Origin: Prevotella sp. AGR2160
GTDB taxonomy: Bacteria > Bacteroidota > Bacteroidia > Bacteroidales > Bacteroidaceae
Direction: 5' to 3'
Assembly (NCBI RefSeq): GCF_000424185.1
Contig: NZ_AUJK01000005.1
Location: 62,001 to 126,000, forward strand
Length of the DNA stretch: 64,000 nucleotides
The translations under genes were made by a program, and so were the position numbers. The notes beneath the pieces were generated by a model, which was not told the DNA's origin, did not search any database, and worked only from the letters and a program-made list of their open reading frames with translations. Positions 26,901 through 34,900 of this stretch are shown one piece after another (within the stretch, counting starts at the first letter, position 1; every line of letters begins with the position of its first letter).

Positions 26901-28595
26901 TTTCACGTCAAGGCGGAACTTGTCCTTCTCCACGGAAGAGGCGAGATAATAGACGTTCTTCATCATCAACCGCCAGTTGCCCTGCGCCGGACTGTTGCTC
27001 GTATTCTTCAGCGACTTGACATAGAGGGCCTGGGTGGCATCGGTATTATCGGTAGAGAACTCACCAACCTGGTAAGTCGTGCCATGATAAGTATACTCGA
27101 AAGCAACAGCGAGAACCTGGTCGGTCTGCAGCGTCGTCTTCAAGGACACATAACCAAGGGCATTGTTGACGGTATATTCCGAGGAACTCAACAAACGGGC
27201 ATTCTGTACCTTCTCAAAGTCAGAGCCACCGACAAGGCCGGCCCCCTCGAGCGTGGAGGCCGTTTGGTCGATATTCCGGGCTGCAGCATAGGTGGTGTTC
27301 ATCATGCTGTACTCGCTGTTCGCCTGGTTGGAGGGAGCCGTCCCCGCCGTGCCGCCCCACATCTTATTACTCGGTGACGGCTCACCGAGATCAGTAAGGG
27401 CAATGATGTTTCGGGTATTTGCCGTCGTTCCCGTCTTGTTCGTCACCCAGATCTCCACACGGTTGATCTTCACGCCCGACGAGATATTCGGCAGCGTCTT
27501 CATGGCGGCATCATAATGGGTACGGAAATAATCGGCGAGGAAGAAGTGACGGTTCTCCTCGTAGTTGGCGACATTGATCTCGAAAGGTGTCAATTGCACG
27601 CCACCCTTGGCACTGACGCTCTTCGAGTTACTCTTCTTTTGGGAGGCGACGAGCTGCAGCTTGAGCTTACCAAACTGCAGATCCGTACGGAGACCGAAGA
27701 GACTGCTGGAACCGGGAATCAGCGACGAGTTGGAGGGGAACGAGATATTGCCGGCCTCCACGAGCTTCACGATCTCATCTTCCTTGCCGTCATACTTCAA
27801 CTTCATGTTCTGCGTGTCGAAGTCGAAGGTGGCATCGGTGTTGTAGTTCAGGTTCATATTCACCTTGTCACCGACCTTACCATTGACATTGAGGTTGATT
27901 TTCTCATCGAAATCCATCGACGTCGTCTTACGGTTGCTGATGGGCAGGGCGGGGTTGTCGACATTCTTAATCGTTCCACCGAACTTCAGCTCTGCCGTTC
28001 CCTGTGTCTTCACGCGTACGCCACCGGGACCGAAGATCTTCTCTGCCGGTCCGAGATCGAAATGCATATCGGTGAAGTCGAACTTCTCTTTGCCCTTCTT
28101 CTGGAAGATCTCGTCGTTCTGCTTCCGGAAATAGTCGGCCCAATTACGGCCGTTCTGCCAGTTCCAGTATTCCTCCGACGTCATCATGATCGGCGCGGAG
28201 ATCCACGTGCCGCCGATTTTGTTACCGATGATATAACGGTCCAACGAGTCGTTATACTCCACCGTCTGCTTAAGGTTATCGGGGCGCTGAAGATCGAGCG
28301 GACTCTGATCAAGGTCCTCTTCGGAGATCGGTACCGTACGCTGGATCTTCCACCGCGGATGGAGGAGCGAGTCGGGGATAGAATCCTCATCAACGAAGAT
28401 CGGCTGGGAAGAGATTCCATTCCCCGTCGTTTTCCCGTTTCCGTTCGCCGTTCCCCTCGTGACAGAAGACTGTTGGACCGTCGTTCCGTTTCTCCGCTGC
28501 CGGTTGTCCTGCAGAGAAGGCATGGCAAGAGCATAGCTGACAGCCATGACCATCAGTATAACAAGTACGGAGGAAAAGGGAATCTTGATTTTCAA
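20943..28595 (-). CDS. sprA: SprA, outer-membrane translocon of the type IX secretion system
   Basis: SprA is the giant 36-strand outer-membrane pore through which type IX cargo leaves the cell in Bacteroidota. The 2550-residue protein has a signal peptide (residues 1-24, VSYALA) and family segments such as NLNYNTDATFDFDTQNMKL and GSSSLFGLRTDLQFGKLKL. It ends in an aromatic/charged barrel strand. A lysine/glutamine-rich, coiled-coil-like insertion lies near residues 1905-1985. ruvA lies 72 bases upstream, an arrangement common in the phylum. No other T9SS gene is in the window. Confidence 0.95.
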   Translation of the reverse strand: MKIKIPFSSVLVILMVMAVSYALAMPSLQDNRQRRNGTTVQQSSVTRGTANGNGKTTGNGISSQPIFVDEDSIPDSLLHPRWKIQRTVPISEEDLDQSPLDLQRPDNLKQTVEYNDSLDRYIIGNKIGGTWISAPIMMTSEEYWNWQNGRNWADYFRKQNDEIFQKKGKEKFDFTDMHFDLGPAEKIFGPGGVRVKTQGTAELKFGGTIKNVDNPALPISNRKTTSMDFDEKINLNVNGKVGDKVNMNLNYNTDATFDFDTQNMKLKYDGKEDEIVKLVEAGNISFPSNSSLIPGSSSLFGLRTDLQFGKLKLQLVASQKKSNSKSVSAKGGVQLTPFEINVANYEENRHFFLADYFRTHYDAAMKTLPNISSGVKINRVEIWVTNKTGTTANTRNIIALTDLGEPSPSNKMWGGTAGTAPSNQANSEYSMMNTTYAAARNIDQTASTLEGAGLVGGSDFEKVQNARLLSSSEYTVNNALGYVSLKTTLQTDQVLAVAFEYTYHGTTYQVGEFSTDNTDATQALYVKSLKNTSNSPAQGNWRLMMKNVYYLASSVEKDKFRLDVKYKSDTTGTYISYIPEQQVKGTTLLKVLDADRLDNNNKAHANGYFDYVDGYTVSDGRVFLPKAEPFGSYMYNYLVGKGVAADRARQYAFTELYDSTKTVAKQIAEKDKYILSGQFRGTSANVISLGAYNVPQGSVVVTAGGVTLTEGVDYSVDYSAGEVTILNQSIIDAGTSVNVSLESNTDYGQTRKTMFGANWEYDFSKNFQLSGTIQHLSEQALTNKVAMGAEPLNNTLWGVNLNWKKESQWLTNMLDKLPGLHLTQPSLLSFTGEFAQLIAGKASGIQDNASYLDDFESTKTTIDVSTPQSWIISSVPSMFAESKDKTGLTSGFNRSRLAWYNIDPLFTRRTSSLTPSHIKSDLDQLSNYFVREVYTQELFPYRDQSTYSGTTSTLPVLNLAYYPDERGPYNFNVTDLQQNGHLANPTKHWGGMMRKLDTNDFEASNIAYIEFWLMDPFVYTNQQSDKNDYGGDFYINLGDISEDVLKDGKKFFESGMPVDGSNAWTTTQWGRVPTTSVVTYAFATTSGARALQDVGFNGLTDEQEQEFYKSVYLDQIQGKVTQAVFDSIFADPAGDDYHYFRGADWDANKTSILDRYKYINNPQGNSPDNSGGMDTSYKTTPDVEDINQDYTLNEYEKYYQYHISLRPEDMQVGKGYIVDSRETRPVLRNGQHGDVTWYQFRIPLKDFDSRVGGISDFTSIRFMRMFLTNFKKPIVLRFADLDLVSGTWRVYEQDLDNASGTGSLTASSVGLEENSDKTPVNYVLPPGIQRETDPTQSQIVESDEQALNLTVSNLSPGESKAVYKNQTVDLTPYKRIQMFVHADDIDQTGLLKDNQLAVFIRFGSDYKNNYYEYEIPLTVTPAGKYTAASASQVWPTANMLDIPLSVFTSLKKARNKAKALGTASFTTPFSVYDADHPNDKVTIMGNPSLGEVTTMMIGVRNKSSEIRSGEVWVNELRLFDYNNKGGWAAQGTLNMQLSDLGSVNVQGKYVTDGFGGLEDGASTRSTETASSYSVTTSVELGKFFPDKAKVSIPVYYSVSKERHTPRYNPLDTDMELKEAIDATASKQERDSIEDIAVTRTTQTNFSVSNARIGIATKGHPMPYDPANFSFSYSHSHDYAAGETTVYERQDNWRGAMSYSWTPVYKTWEPFRKLKSKSKWLDIFKRFGFNYLPQNISFNTEMTRSYYELQERDLEDLNGEKLPLTFNEQFLWNRDFSMRWDLTRNLHMSFQSATDAEIEEPYTPVNKDLYPDRYQAWKDSVWTSIKRMGTPLTYNQQFTASYQLPLNLIPVFDWMNANATYSANYGWQRGTELEDGTTLGNTINNNRNLALTGTFNLERLYNHVPFLKKANEKFNKETSNYQYQQKKKAKARQQQQKEREQQELKKVRDDAEKAGKDPDAAEKKWRAEQQAKKQKAALPKNKRAYEREIVLRPDTTVTVNHGKKTKRLIVSAKTMDGKALKVKYKKVDQNKIIIKNKVDSAMRVKISVLAKSPLEDKGWYKVAQAVARLAMMVRNINISYTNQYQMVLPGYLPSVGNAFGQKGMNTLAPGLDFAFGLTGDSYIRRAYDNGWLLNNDSISTPATTSKTENVQIRATLEPVKNLKIDLTASRQMTRNRSILLDDAFTTTQSGSLTMTTISLGSAFESTGNATSGYHSKTFDKFVNSLDEYQQRVQARYAGSRYPSGMNHGGELWSADQSTVDKYSADVMIPAFLHSYTSIGGHGLEIFPALTKMLPNWTLRYSGLSKLPWFRDVFKSFNINHAYKSIFSIGSYSSYSTYQEYMNDLGFITKTSSDYPIPSSMFDVSSVSISESFSPLLGVDMTFNNNLTAKLEYRKTRVVTLSMTSIQINEARSNDLVIGMGYKLNNFNLFDFFTGPRAHKSKQKSRSNQKNGQNKNNNNSRNNGYNHSLNLRLDASYRSQSAITRDIATMVSQASSGNSAFKISFMADYTLSRMLTMSFYYDMQMNKPLLSSSSYPTTTHDFGLSVKFSLTR

Positions 28596-28667
28596 AATTC
28601 TACTTTTATCATTTTTCTACCTTGCATGGCCGCAACATGGCGGCTACCAATAAGGGAGAATATAGGA

Positions 28668-29285
28668 TCATTTAATTTTCTTCAATGCCAATTTCACCAC
28701 CTGTTCCACGGGAATCGTAGGCTGTTCGGTAAGGATCTCCACAACAACCTTTGCAGACGGAGCGGGAGAGAAGCCAAGCATCGTCAACGCAGCAACGGCC
28801 TCATCCTTCACGCCATTATTCACGGCGGCCTGGGTGCCGGTGGTAGCATGGAGTTCATCGGCAATGCCGAGACTGACAATCTTATCCTTCAGATCAAGGA
28901 TGATACGCTGGGCCGTCTTCAAGCCAATACCCTTCACGCTCTTCAGCAATTTTTCATCACCGGACGTAATGACATTACAAAGTTCCGACGGCGACATCGA
29001 ACTAAGGATCATCCGTGCCGTATTCGAGCCCACGCCACTGACGGTGATGAGCTGCCGGTAAAGGGCACGCTCCTGCTTGGAGGCAAAGCCGTAGAGGGTG
29101 AAGCCGTCATCACGGCCTCCCGTCAGCAATACCTCATGGACAAAGAGTTTCACATCTTTCTTTCCTTGAATGGCCGTATAGGTGTTAAGGGATATGTTCA
29201 ACAGATAACCGATGCCGGCAGCCTCCACGACAGCGGCGGCAGGTGTCAACTCTGCCAATTCTCCCTTGATATAATCTAACATCAT
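28668..29285 (-). CDS. ruvA: Holliday junction branch migration protein RuvA
   Basis: RuvA binds four-way DNA junctions and loads the RuvB motor. The 205-residue protein begins [13 protein letters not shown] and has the OB domain followed by two helix-hairpin-helix motifs, [15 protein letters not shown] and [18 protein letters not shown]. The C-terminal RuvB-binding domain includes [12 protein letters not shown]. Length is normal. It precedes sprA on the same strand. Confidence 0.96.
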   Translation of the reverse strand: MMLDYIKGELAELTPAAAVVEAAGIGYLLNISLNTYTAIQGKKDVKLFVHEVLLTGGRDDGFTLYGFASKQERALYRQLITVSGVGSNTARMILSSMSPSELCNVITSGDEKLLKSVKGIGLKTAQRIILDLKDKIVSLGIADELHATTGTQAAVNNGVKDEAVAALTMLGFSPAPSAKVVVEILTEQPTIPVEQVVKLALKKIK

Positions 29286-29394
29286 AGTTTTCTAAATTCA
29301 ATCGTATACCTCTTTTATAAACGCATTTGTTTTTATAATATTGTATTTTCCCTTTTGCGGAGCATGATTAATCATACCCTCCCGTTTACTTTTT

Positions 29395-29418
29395 TAATTT
29401 TTTACTTCTTTACTTTTC
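29395..29418. repeat. TTTACTTTTT repeat (family D, copy 2)
   Basis: A run of TTTACTTTTTTAATTTTTTAC-like units lies between ruvA and ddh. It resembles the longer D copies but has no inverted partner here. Confidence 0.55.
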
Positions 29419-29503
29419 CATGTTCCTACTAACAGATTATTATTTTTTATGGAAAATAAGATAAAAAATCGGGCACAGATGACGAAATGTCAGCGATAAA
29501 TTG

Positions 29504-29511
29504 TATTTTTG
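29504..29511 (+). promoter_or_regulatory. -7 promoter element for ddh
   Basis: TATTTTTG lies 39 bases before the ddh ATG at 29551. Confidence 0.5.
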
Positions 29512-29550
29512 CAGCAGAATAAGCATTTAAACCAATAAAAGAAAGAAGAA

Positions 29551-30450
29551 ATGAAGAAAATCAGAGCCGCCGTCGTTGGTTACGGCAACATCGGGCACTA
29601 TAGTGTCCAGGCACTTGAGGCTGCCCCCGATTTTGAGATTGCAGGTATCGTCCGTCGTCAGGGTGACAAGGACAAGCCGGCAGAACTGGCACCGTATGAT
29701 GTCGTCGATGACATTGCCAAACTGAAGGATGTCGATGTCGCTATCCTCGCCACACCGACGCGCAGCTGCCCCGAATATGCTGAGAAGATCACGAAACTCG
29801 GCATCAACACCGTTGACAGCTTCGATATCCACACCTCTATCCTCGACTACCGCACGAAGCAGATGGAGAACAACAAGAAGACGAATACCGTCTCCGTCAT
29901 CTCCGCCGGCTGGGATCCGGGCTCGGACTCCGTCGTCCGTGTCATGCTCCAGGCTCTCGCTCCGAAAGGCTTGAGTTATACGAACTTCGGTCCGGGTATG
30001 TCCATGGGGCACAGTGTCGTCGCCCGTTCGAAGAAAGGCGTGAAGAACGCCCTGTCCATGACCATTCCCTTGGGTGAGGGTATCCACCGCCGTATGGTCT
30101 ATGTGGAACTTGAGGACGGTTATACCGTTGAGCAGGTCTACGACGAGCTGAAGGCTGATGACTACTTCGCTCACGATGAGCTCCATGTCTTCGCCGTGAA
30201 GAGTGTCGACGAGGTCCGTGATATGGGCCACGGCGTCCACATGACGCGTAAGGGTGTCAGCGGCAAGACACAGAACCAGCGCTTCTCCTTCGACATGAGC
30301 ATCAACAACCCCGCTCTCACCGGTCAGGTTCTCGTCGATGTTGCTCGTGCCACGATGCGTCTGCAGCCCGGCTGTTACACGATGCCTGAGATCCCCGTCA
30401 TCGATCTGCTCCCCGAGAGCCGCGAAGAGATCATCGGGACGTTGGTATAA
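29551..30450 (+). CDS. ddh: meso-Diaminopimelate D-dehydrogenase
   Basis: Ddh makes meso-diaminopimelate from tetrahydrodipicolinate, ammonia and NADPH in one step, for lysine and peptidoglycan synthesis. The 299-residue protein starts MKKIRAAVVGYGNIGHYSVQ with a Rossmann NADP fold. It carries the family segments SAGWDPGSDSVVR, FGPGMSMGHS and GVKNALSMTIPLGEG that line the substrate pocket. It is monocistronic, with its own -7 element and repeats E, A and B after the stop. Whether the longer acylated route is also present cannot be seen. Confidence 0.95.
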   Translation: MKKIRAAVVGYGNIGHYSVQALEAAPDFEIAGIVRRQGDKDKPAELAPYDVVDDIAKLKDVDVAILATPTRSCPEYAEKITKLGINTVDSFDIHTSILDYRTKQMENNKKTNTVSVISAGWDPGSDSVVRVMLQALAPKGLSYTNFGPGMSMGHSVVARSKKGVKNALSMTIPLGEGIHRRMVYVELEDGYTVEQVYDELKADDYFAHDELHVFAVKSVDEVRDMGHGVHMTRKGVSGKTQNQRFSFDMSINNPALTGQVLVDVARATMRLQPGCYTMPEIPVIDLLPESREEIIGTLV

Positions 30451-30461
30451 AGCCTCACCCC
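30449..30461. repeat. Partial family E repeat after ddh
   Basis: AAGCCTCACCCC, the first part of the longer CCTCACCCC...CTCCCCGAAAGGGAG unit at 37349, directly fused to a family A repeat. Confidence 0.5.
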
Positions 30462-30487
30462 GTAGGAACATGATTGATCATGTTCCG
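30462..30487. repeat. Dispersed palindromic repeat, family A, copy 3
   Basis: GTAGGAACATGATTG plus ATCATGTTCCG, with a perfect inner inverted repeat GGAACATGATTGATCATGTTCC. It lies after ddh, in front of a family B repeat. Confidence 0.8.
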
Positions 30488-30512
30488 TTCCTGTATGACT
30501 TGCCGTCTCGTG

Positions 30513-30533
30513 CTTGCGCTTTGCAAGCGCAAG
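30513..30533. repeat. Palindromic repeat family B, copy 1
   Basis: CTTGCGCTT and AAGCGCAAG, exact inverted complements, flank TGC. The same unit occurs at 37447 and, inverted, at 40929. Confidence 0.8.
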
Positions 30534-30564
30534 GCGGCACGTTTCGTTTCCAGGCTCCGCGCCT

Positions 30565-31515
30565 TTATTTCTCCAGCGTGATCACGTTGATCTCCGGCCA
30601 GGCACCGATACGGAAGGGCACCGTCCCGCCTACACCTGTGCTGACATAGAGCATGCTGCCATTCTCCACATATTTTCCGCCCCACTCATTATACGCCCAT
30701 CTCGCCGGTGAGAACCGGCCGATCTTGATCTGTCCCGCATGGGTATGTCCGCTGAGTGTCAGCGCGATATCCGTCTGATGAAGAACACCACGGCGCCAAT
30801 GACTCGGGTCATGGCTCAACAAAATCTTAAACATTCCTTTCGGCAGATCACCGAGGGCTTTCTTCAGATCACCATAGTCGGGAAATGGCGGCCGACTGAT
30901 ATTCTCCACGCCCACCACGGCAATGGCGGCATCACCACGATGAATCAACGTATGATCATTCAAGAGCAGATGCCAGCCCATCCGTTCCTCCATATACTGC
31001 AGCACATTCTGATTGCGGCGCACATTGCCCTCACTCTTATCGGTTAGATATTCACAATAGTCATGATTACCCATGACGGAATAGATACCGTCATGCGCTT
31101 GGAGTTGATGGAGGACGGGAAGGAAAGGGATAACCTCCTCGGCGCCCACATTGACGAGATCACCGGTGAAGACGATGAGGTCGGGATGCTGCTCGTTGCA
31201 GACTTCCACAAGATGCTGGATAAAACGGCGGTTACGCAAAAAAGTGCCGATATGGATGTCGGAGAGCTGAAGGATGCGGTAGCCACGGAACGCCTCCGGG
31301 AGAAGCGGCGAGGAGCAGACTGCCGTACGCACCTTGATACGGCGCCAGCCAAAGACAAAGCCATAGACATCGGCCAACAGCAACAGGCCGACACCCACCA
31401 GCCCTACCCGCCAGCCGAAACAGAGCGTGAGAACGGCGAAGAGAAGTGCCGGAAGTGCCAGCACGAGCATAGCCCCGAAGAGGAGCCGCATCCGTGTATT
31501 ATGTTTGATTCCCAT
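30565..31515 (-). CDS. Membrane-anchored metallophosphoesterase
   Basis: The 316-residue protein has two hydrophobic helices (about residues 8-60) and a calcineurin-like phosphoesterase domain. The metal-binding motifs are LSDIHIG, GDLV, GNHD and GHTHAGQ. Related YkuE-type enzymes act on lipid-linked or UDP-linked substrates at the membrane; the actual substrate is unknown here. The start at 31515 (MGIKHNT) was chosen, because the frame upstream runs through the dxs promoter and looks non-coding. A start at 31494 is also possible. Confidence 0.85.
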   Translation of the reverse strand: MGIKHNTRMRLLFGAMLVLALPALLFAVLTLCFGWRVGLVGVGLLLLADVYGFVFGWRRIKVRTAVCSSPLLPEAFRGYRILQLSDIHIGTFLRNRRFIQHLVEVCNEQHPDLIVFTGDLVNVGAEEVIPFLPVLHQLQAHDGIYSVMGNHDYCEYLTDKSEGNVRRNQNVLQYMEERMGWHLLLNDHTLIHRGDAAIAVVGVENISRPPFPDYGDLKKALGDLPKGMFKILLSHDPSHWRRGVLHQTDIALTLSGHTHAGQIKIGRFSPARWAYNEWGGKYVENGSMLYVSTGVGGTVPFRIGAWPEINVITLEK

Positions 31516-31587
31516 AGCGAAAACATAAAAGACACTGCAAAAATAGTAAAACAATCTGATACCCGTTCGTTTTCTAAAAAATATTTG

Positions 31588-31595
31588 TATCTTTG
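31588..31595 (+). promoter_or_regulatory. -7 promoter element for dxs
   Basis: TATCTTTG lies 25 bases before the chosen dxs ATG at 31621. Confidence 0.6.
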
Positions 31596-31620
31596 CAACG
31601 TTATTTACCAATTGGGTTTC

Positions 31621-33528
31621 ATGGATCAAAAGAAATACGGACTTCTCAGTCATATTCAATATCCTAAGGACCTCCGGCAACTGTCTGTCGATCAACTGCC
31701 GGAAGTCTGTAAGGAACTACGACAGGATATCATCGACGAGGTGTCGGTGAATCCCGGACATTTCGCGTCCTCGCTCGGGGTCGTGGAGATCACCGTGGCC
31801 TTACACTATGTCTTCAACACGCCGCAAGACCGCATCGTATGGGATGTAGGCCACCAGGCTTACGGCCATAAGATTCTTACAGGACGAAGGGAGAAATTCT
31901 GCACAAACCGGCAGCTCCATGGCATCCGTCCCTTCCCCACCCCTCTGGAGAGCGAATACGACACGTTCACCTGCGGACATGCCTCCAACTCCATCTCCGC
32001 CGCCCTCGGCATGGCCGTGGCAGCGCGGAAGACAGGCCACGAGGACCGGCATATCGTTGCCGTCATCGGTGATGGTGCCATGAGTGGCGGACTGGCCTTC
32101 GAGGGACTGAACAATGTCAGTTCCACGCCCAACGACCTGCTCATCATCCTCAACGACAATGATATGTCTATCGACCGCGCCGTCGGTGGCATGGAGAAAT
32201 ACCTGCTGAACCTCGACACCAACGAGACCTATAACCGTCTGCGTTTCAAGGCCTCCCAGTGGCTCTTCTCCAAAGGCTATCTCAATGATGAGCGGAAGAA
32301 AGGCATCCTCAGGCTGAACAACGCACTGAAGTCGGCCATCAGCCATCAGCAGAATATCTTCGAGGGCATGAATATCCGCTATTTCGGACCTTTCGATGGT
32401 CATGACGTGAAGAATATCGTCAGGATCCTCCGTCAGCTGAAGGATATGAAAGGGCCGAAACTCCTGCATCTCCACACGAAGAAAGGCAAGGGCTACAAGC
32501 CGGCAGAGGAACATGCCACGGTATGGCACGCACCCGGGAAATTCAACCCCGTCACGGGTGCCCGCATCGTCGACGACACGACGAACCAGCCGCCGAAATA
32601 CCAGGACGTCTTCGGCGAGACACTCCTCGAGCTCGCCAAAGAGAACCCGAAGATCGTTGGTGTCACACCGGCCATGCCTACGGGCTGTTCGATGAACATT
32701 ATGATGAAAGCCATGCCCGACCGCTGCTTCGATGTCGGCATTGCCGAAGGACATGCCGTCACCTTCTCCGGTGGCATGGCGAAAGACGGGCTACAGCCAT
32801 TCTGTAATATCTACAGCTCTTTCGCCCAGCGCGCCTACGATAATATCATCCACGACCTCGCCATCCTCAACCTCCCCGTTGTCCTCTGCCTCGACAGGGC
32901 CGGGCTCGTCGGTCCCGATGGTCCGACACACCACGGCGTCTTTGATCTCGCGGCGCTGCGGCCGATCCCGAACCTGACAATCGCCTCACCGATGGATGAG
33001 CACCAGCTCAGACGGTTGATGTATACGGCTCAGCTGCCGGGGAAAGGCACCTTCGTCATCCGTTATCCCCGTGGCCGTGGCGTTCTCACCGACTGGCGCT
33101 GTCCGCTGACGGAGATTCCCGTAGGAACGGGGCGCCGTCTCCATGACGGACGGAAAGTAGCCGTCATCACTCTCGGGCCCCTCGGCAATAACGTCGAGAC
33201 GATTATCAAGGACCTCGAAAAGTCGGGGACATGCAAGGAAAATACCATCGCCCATTACGACCTGCGCTTTCTCAAGCCCCTCGACGACCAACTGCTGGCA
33301 GAGATCGGCGAACGTTTCAAAACCATCATCACCGTGGAGGACGGCATCCGCACGGGAGGCATGGGCACGGCTGTCCTCGAATGGATGTCGGATCATGGCT
33401 ACAGCCCACGCGTCATCCGTATGGGTATTCCCGACCATTTCGTGGAACACGGCACGATTCTGCAACTACGGGAGATCTGTGGCTATAGTGATGAACAGAT
33501 CCGCCAACAGATATTGAATGTTTTATAA
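31621..33528 (+). CDS. dxs: 1-Deoxy-D-xylulose-5-phosphate synthase
   Basis: DXS joins pyruvate and glyceraldehyde-3-phosphate in the first step of the MEP isoprenoid pathway, using thiamine diphosphate. The 635-residue protein has [17 protein letters not shown], the ThDP motif [16 protein letters not shown], and [12 protein letters not shown] in the pyrimidine domain. The frame is open further upstream to 31063. The ATG at 31621 is the right start, because it follows the promoter element and begins the conserved N-terminus; the upstream part lies opposite the phosphoesterase gene. Confidence 0.95.
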   Translation: MDQKKYGLLSHIQYPKDLRQLSVDQLPEVCKELRQDIIDEVSVNPGHFASSLGVVEITVALHYVFNTPQDRIVWDVGHQAYGHKILTGRREKFCTNRQLHGIRPFPTPLESEYDTFTCGHASNSISAALGMAVAARKTGHEDRHIVAVIGDGAMSGGLAFEGLNNVSSTPNDLLIILNDNDMSIDRAVGGMEKYLLNLDTNETYNRLRFKASQWLFSKGYLNDERKKGILRLNNALKSAISHQQNIFEGMNIRYFGPFDGHDVKNIVRILRQLKDMKGPKLLHLHTKKGKGYKPAEEHATVWHAPGKFNPVTGARIVDDTTNQPPKYQDVFGETLLELAKENPKIVGVTPAMPTGCSMNIMMKAMPDRCFDVGIAEGHAVTFSGGMAKDGLQPFCNIYSSFAQRAYDNIIHDLAILNLPVVLCLDRAGLVGPDGPTHHGVFDLAALRPIPNLTIASPMDEHQLRRLMYTAQLPGKGTFVIRYPRGRGVLTDWRCPLTEIPVGTGRRLHDGRKVAVITLGPLGNNVETIIKDLEKSGTCKENTIAHYDLRFLKPLDDQLLAEIGERFKTIITVEDGIRTGGMGTAVLEWMSDHGYSPRVIRMGIPDHFVEHGTILQLREICGYSDEQIRQQILNVL

Positions 33529-33555
33529 ACTGGGTTATTATCACCCTAGAAGCAA

Positions 33556-34899
33556 ATGAAGATCATTATTTCCGGCGCTTTTGCCATCGGTAAACATCTC
33601 GCCCGCCTGCTGTCGAGAAATCATGAGGACATCACCCTCATCGACAGTGATTCCGATCGCCTCTCCAAGGTCGGCATGGACTACGATCTGCTGACTCTCG
33701 AAGGACACCCGGGAAGCATTGCGACGTTGAGAGAAGCCGGTGCTGAAGAGGCCGACCTGTATATTTCCGTCACTCCCGACGAGGCACTGAACCTCAACTC
33801 CTGCATCCTCGCCCATGCCTTGGGAACGACGAAGACGGTGGCCAAGATTGACAATCCCGAGTATGTTAAGCCCGAGAACCAGGAGTTCTTCGAGCAGCTT
33901 GGTGTCAACAGCCTCATCTATCCGGAGATGCTCGCCGCCGTAGATATCAACAACGGTCTGAAGATGAGCTGGGTACGTCAGCGCTGGGATGTCCACAACG
34001 GCGCCCTCGTGATGCTCGGTATCAAGCTCCGTGAGACCTGCACGATCCTCGACAAGCCCCTGAAAGAAATCTCCGGCCCCGACGATCCCTATCATATCGT
34101 GGCCATCAAGCGACATGACGAGACGATTATACCAGGAGGTAATGACGCTCTGAAACTCTACGACCTCGCCTATTTCATGACGACCAAGGAATATATCCCC
34201 TATATCCGCAAAATCGTAGGAAAGGAACATTACGTCGACGTGAAGAACGTGATGGTTATGGGCGGAGGGCGTACAGCCGTACGGGCCATCAACACCATGC
34301 CGGAATATCTCAACGTGAAAGTTATTGAGATCGATAATGACCGTTGTGAGAAGCTCAATGACCTCATCAACGGCGACAAGGCGTTGGTGATCAATGGTGA
34401 CGGCCGGGATATCCAACTGCTCATTGACGAGGGTATCCGCAACACACAGGCCTTCGTGGCTCTCACGGCGAGTGCGGAGACAAATATCCTCGCCTGTCTG
34501 ACCGCCAAGCGCCTCGGCGTCCGCAAGACGGTCGCCATGGTGGAGAATATCGACTATGCCACGATGGCCGAGAGTCTGGATATCGGTACCGTCATTAACA
34601 AGAAGGTCATTGCCGCCAGCCATATCTATCAGATGATGCTTGACGCGGACGTCTTCAATGTCCGGTTTCTTACTTCTGCCAATGCTGATGTCGCCGAATT
34701 CGTCGCTAAGGCCGGAAGTAAAGTCACCCAGCATCTCGTGAAAGACCTCGGGCTGCCCGCCGGTGTCACCATCGGTGGTCTCGTCCGTGAGGAGAAAGGA
34801 ATGCTTGTATCCGGTAACACACAGATCCTTCCCGGTGATACCGTCGTCATCTTCTGTCATAATATCAACATGAAGAAGATAGAGAAATTCTTCAATTAA
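33556..34899 (+). CDS. trkA: Trk potassium uptake system, regulatory NAD-binding protein TrkA
   Basis: TrkA is the cytosolic gating ring of the TrkH potassium channel and binds NAD(H)/ATP. The 447-residue protein has two RCK modules. The first starts MKIIISGAFAIGKHLARLL with SDSDR-type acidic end, and the second is at about residue 230 (VMVMGGGRTAVRAI). Each is followed by a TrkA-C domain. The first glycine motif reads GAFAIG, a mild variant of GxGxxG. The stop lies one base before the trkH ATG. Confidence 0.95.
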   Translation: MKIIISGAFAIGKHLARLLSRNHEDITLIDSDSDRLSKVGMDYDLLTLEGHPGSIATLREAGAEEADLYISVTPDEALNLNSCILAHALGTTKTVAKIDNPEYVKPENQEFFEQLGVNSLIYPEMLAAVDINNGLKMSWVRQRWDVHNGALVMLGIKLRETCTILDKPLKEISGPDDPYHIVAIKRHDETIIPGGNDALKLYDLAYFMTTKEYIPYIRKIVGKEHYVDVKNVMVMGGGRTAVRAINTMPEYLNVKVIEIDNDRCEKLNDLINGDKALVINGDGRDIQLLIDEGIRNTQAFVALTASAETNILACLTAKRLGVRKTVAMVENIDYATMAESLDIGTVINKKVIAASHIYQMMLDADVFNVRFLTSANADVAEFVAKAGSKVTQHLVKDLGLPAGVTIGGLVREEKGMLVSGNTQILPGDTVVIFCHNINMKKIEKFFN

Positions 34900-34900
34900 A

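Noticed and set aside
31063..31620. Longer N-terminus for dxs
   Set aside because: The upstream codons lie opposite the phosphoesterase gene and before the TATCTTTG promoter; known DXS proteins start close to the ATG at 31621.
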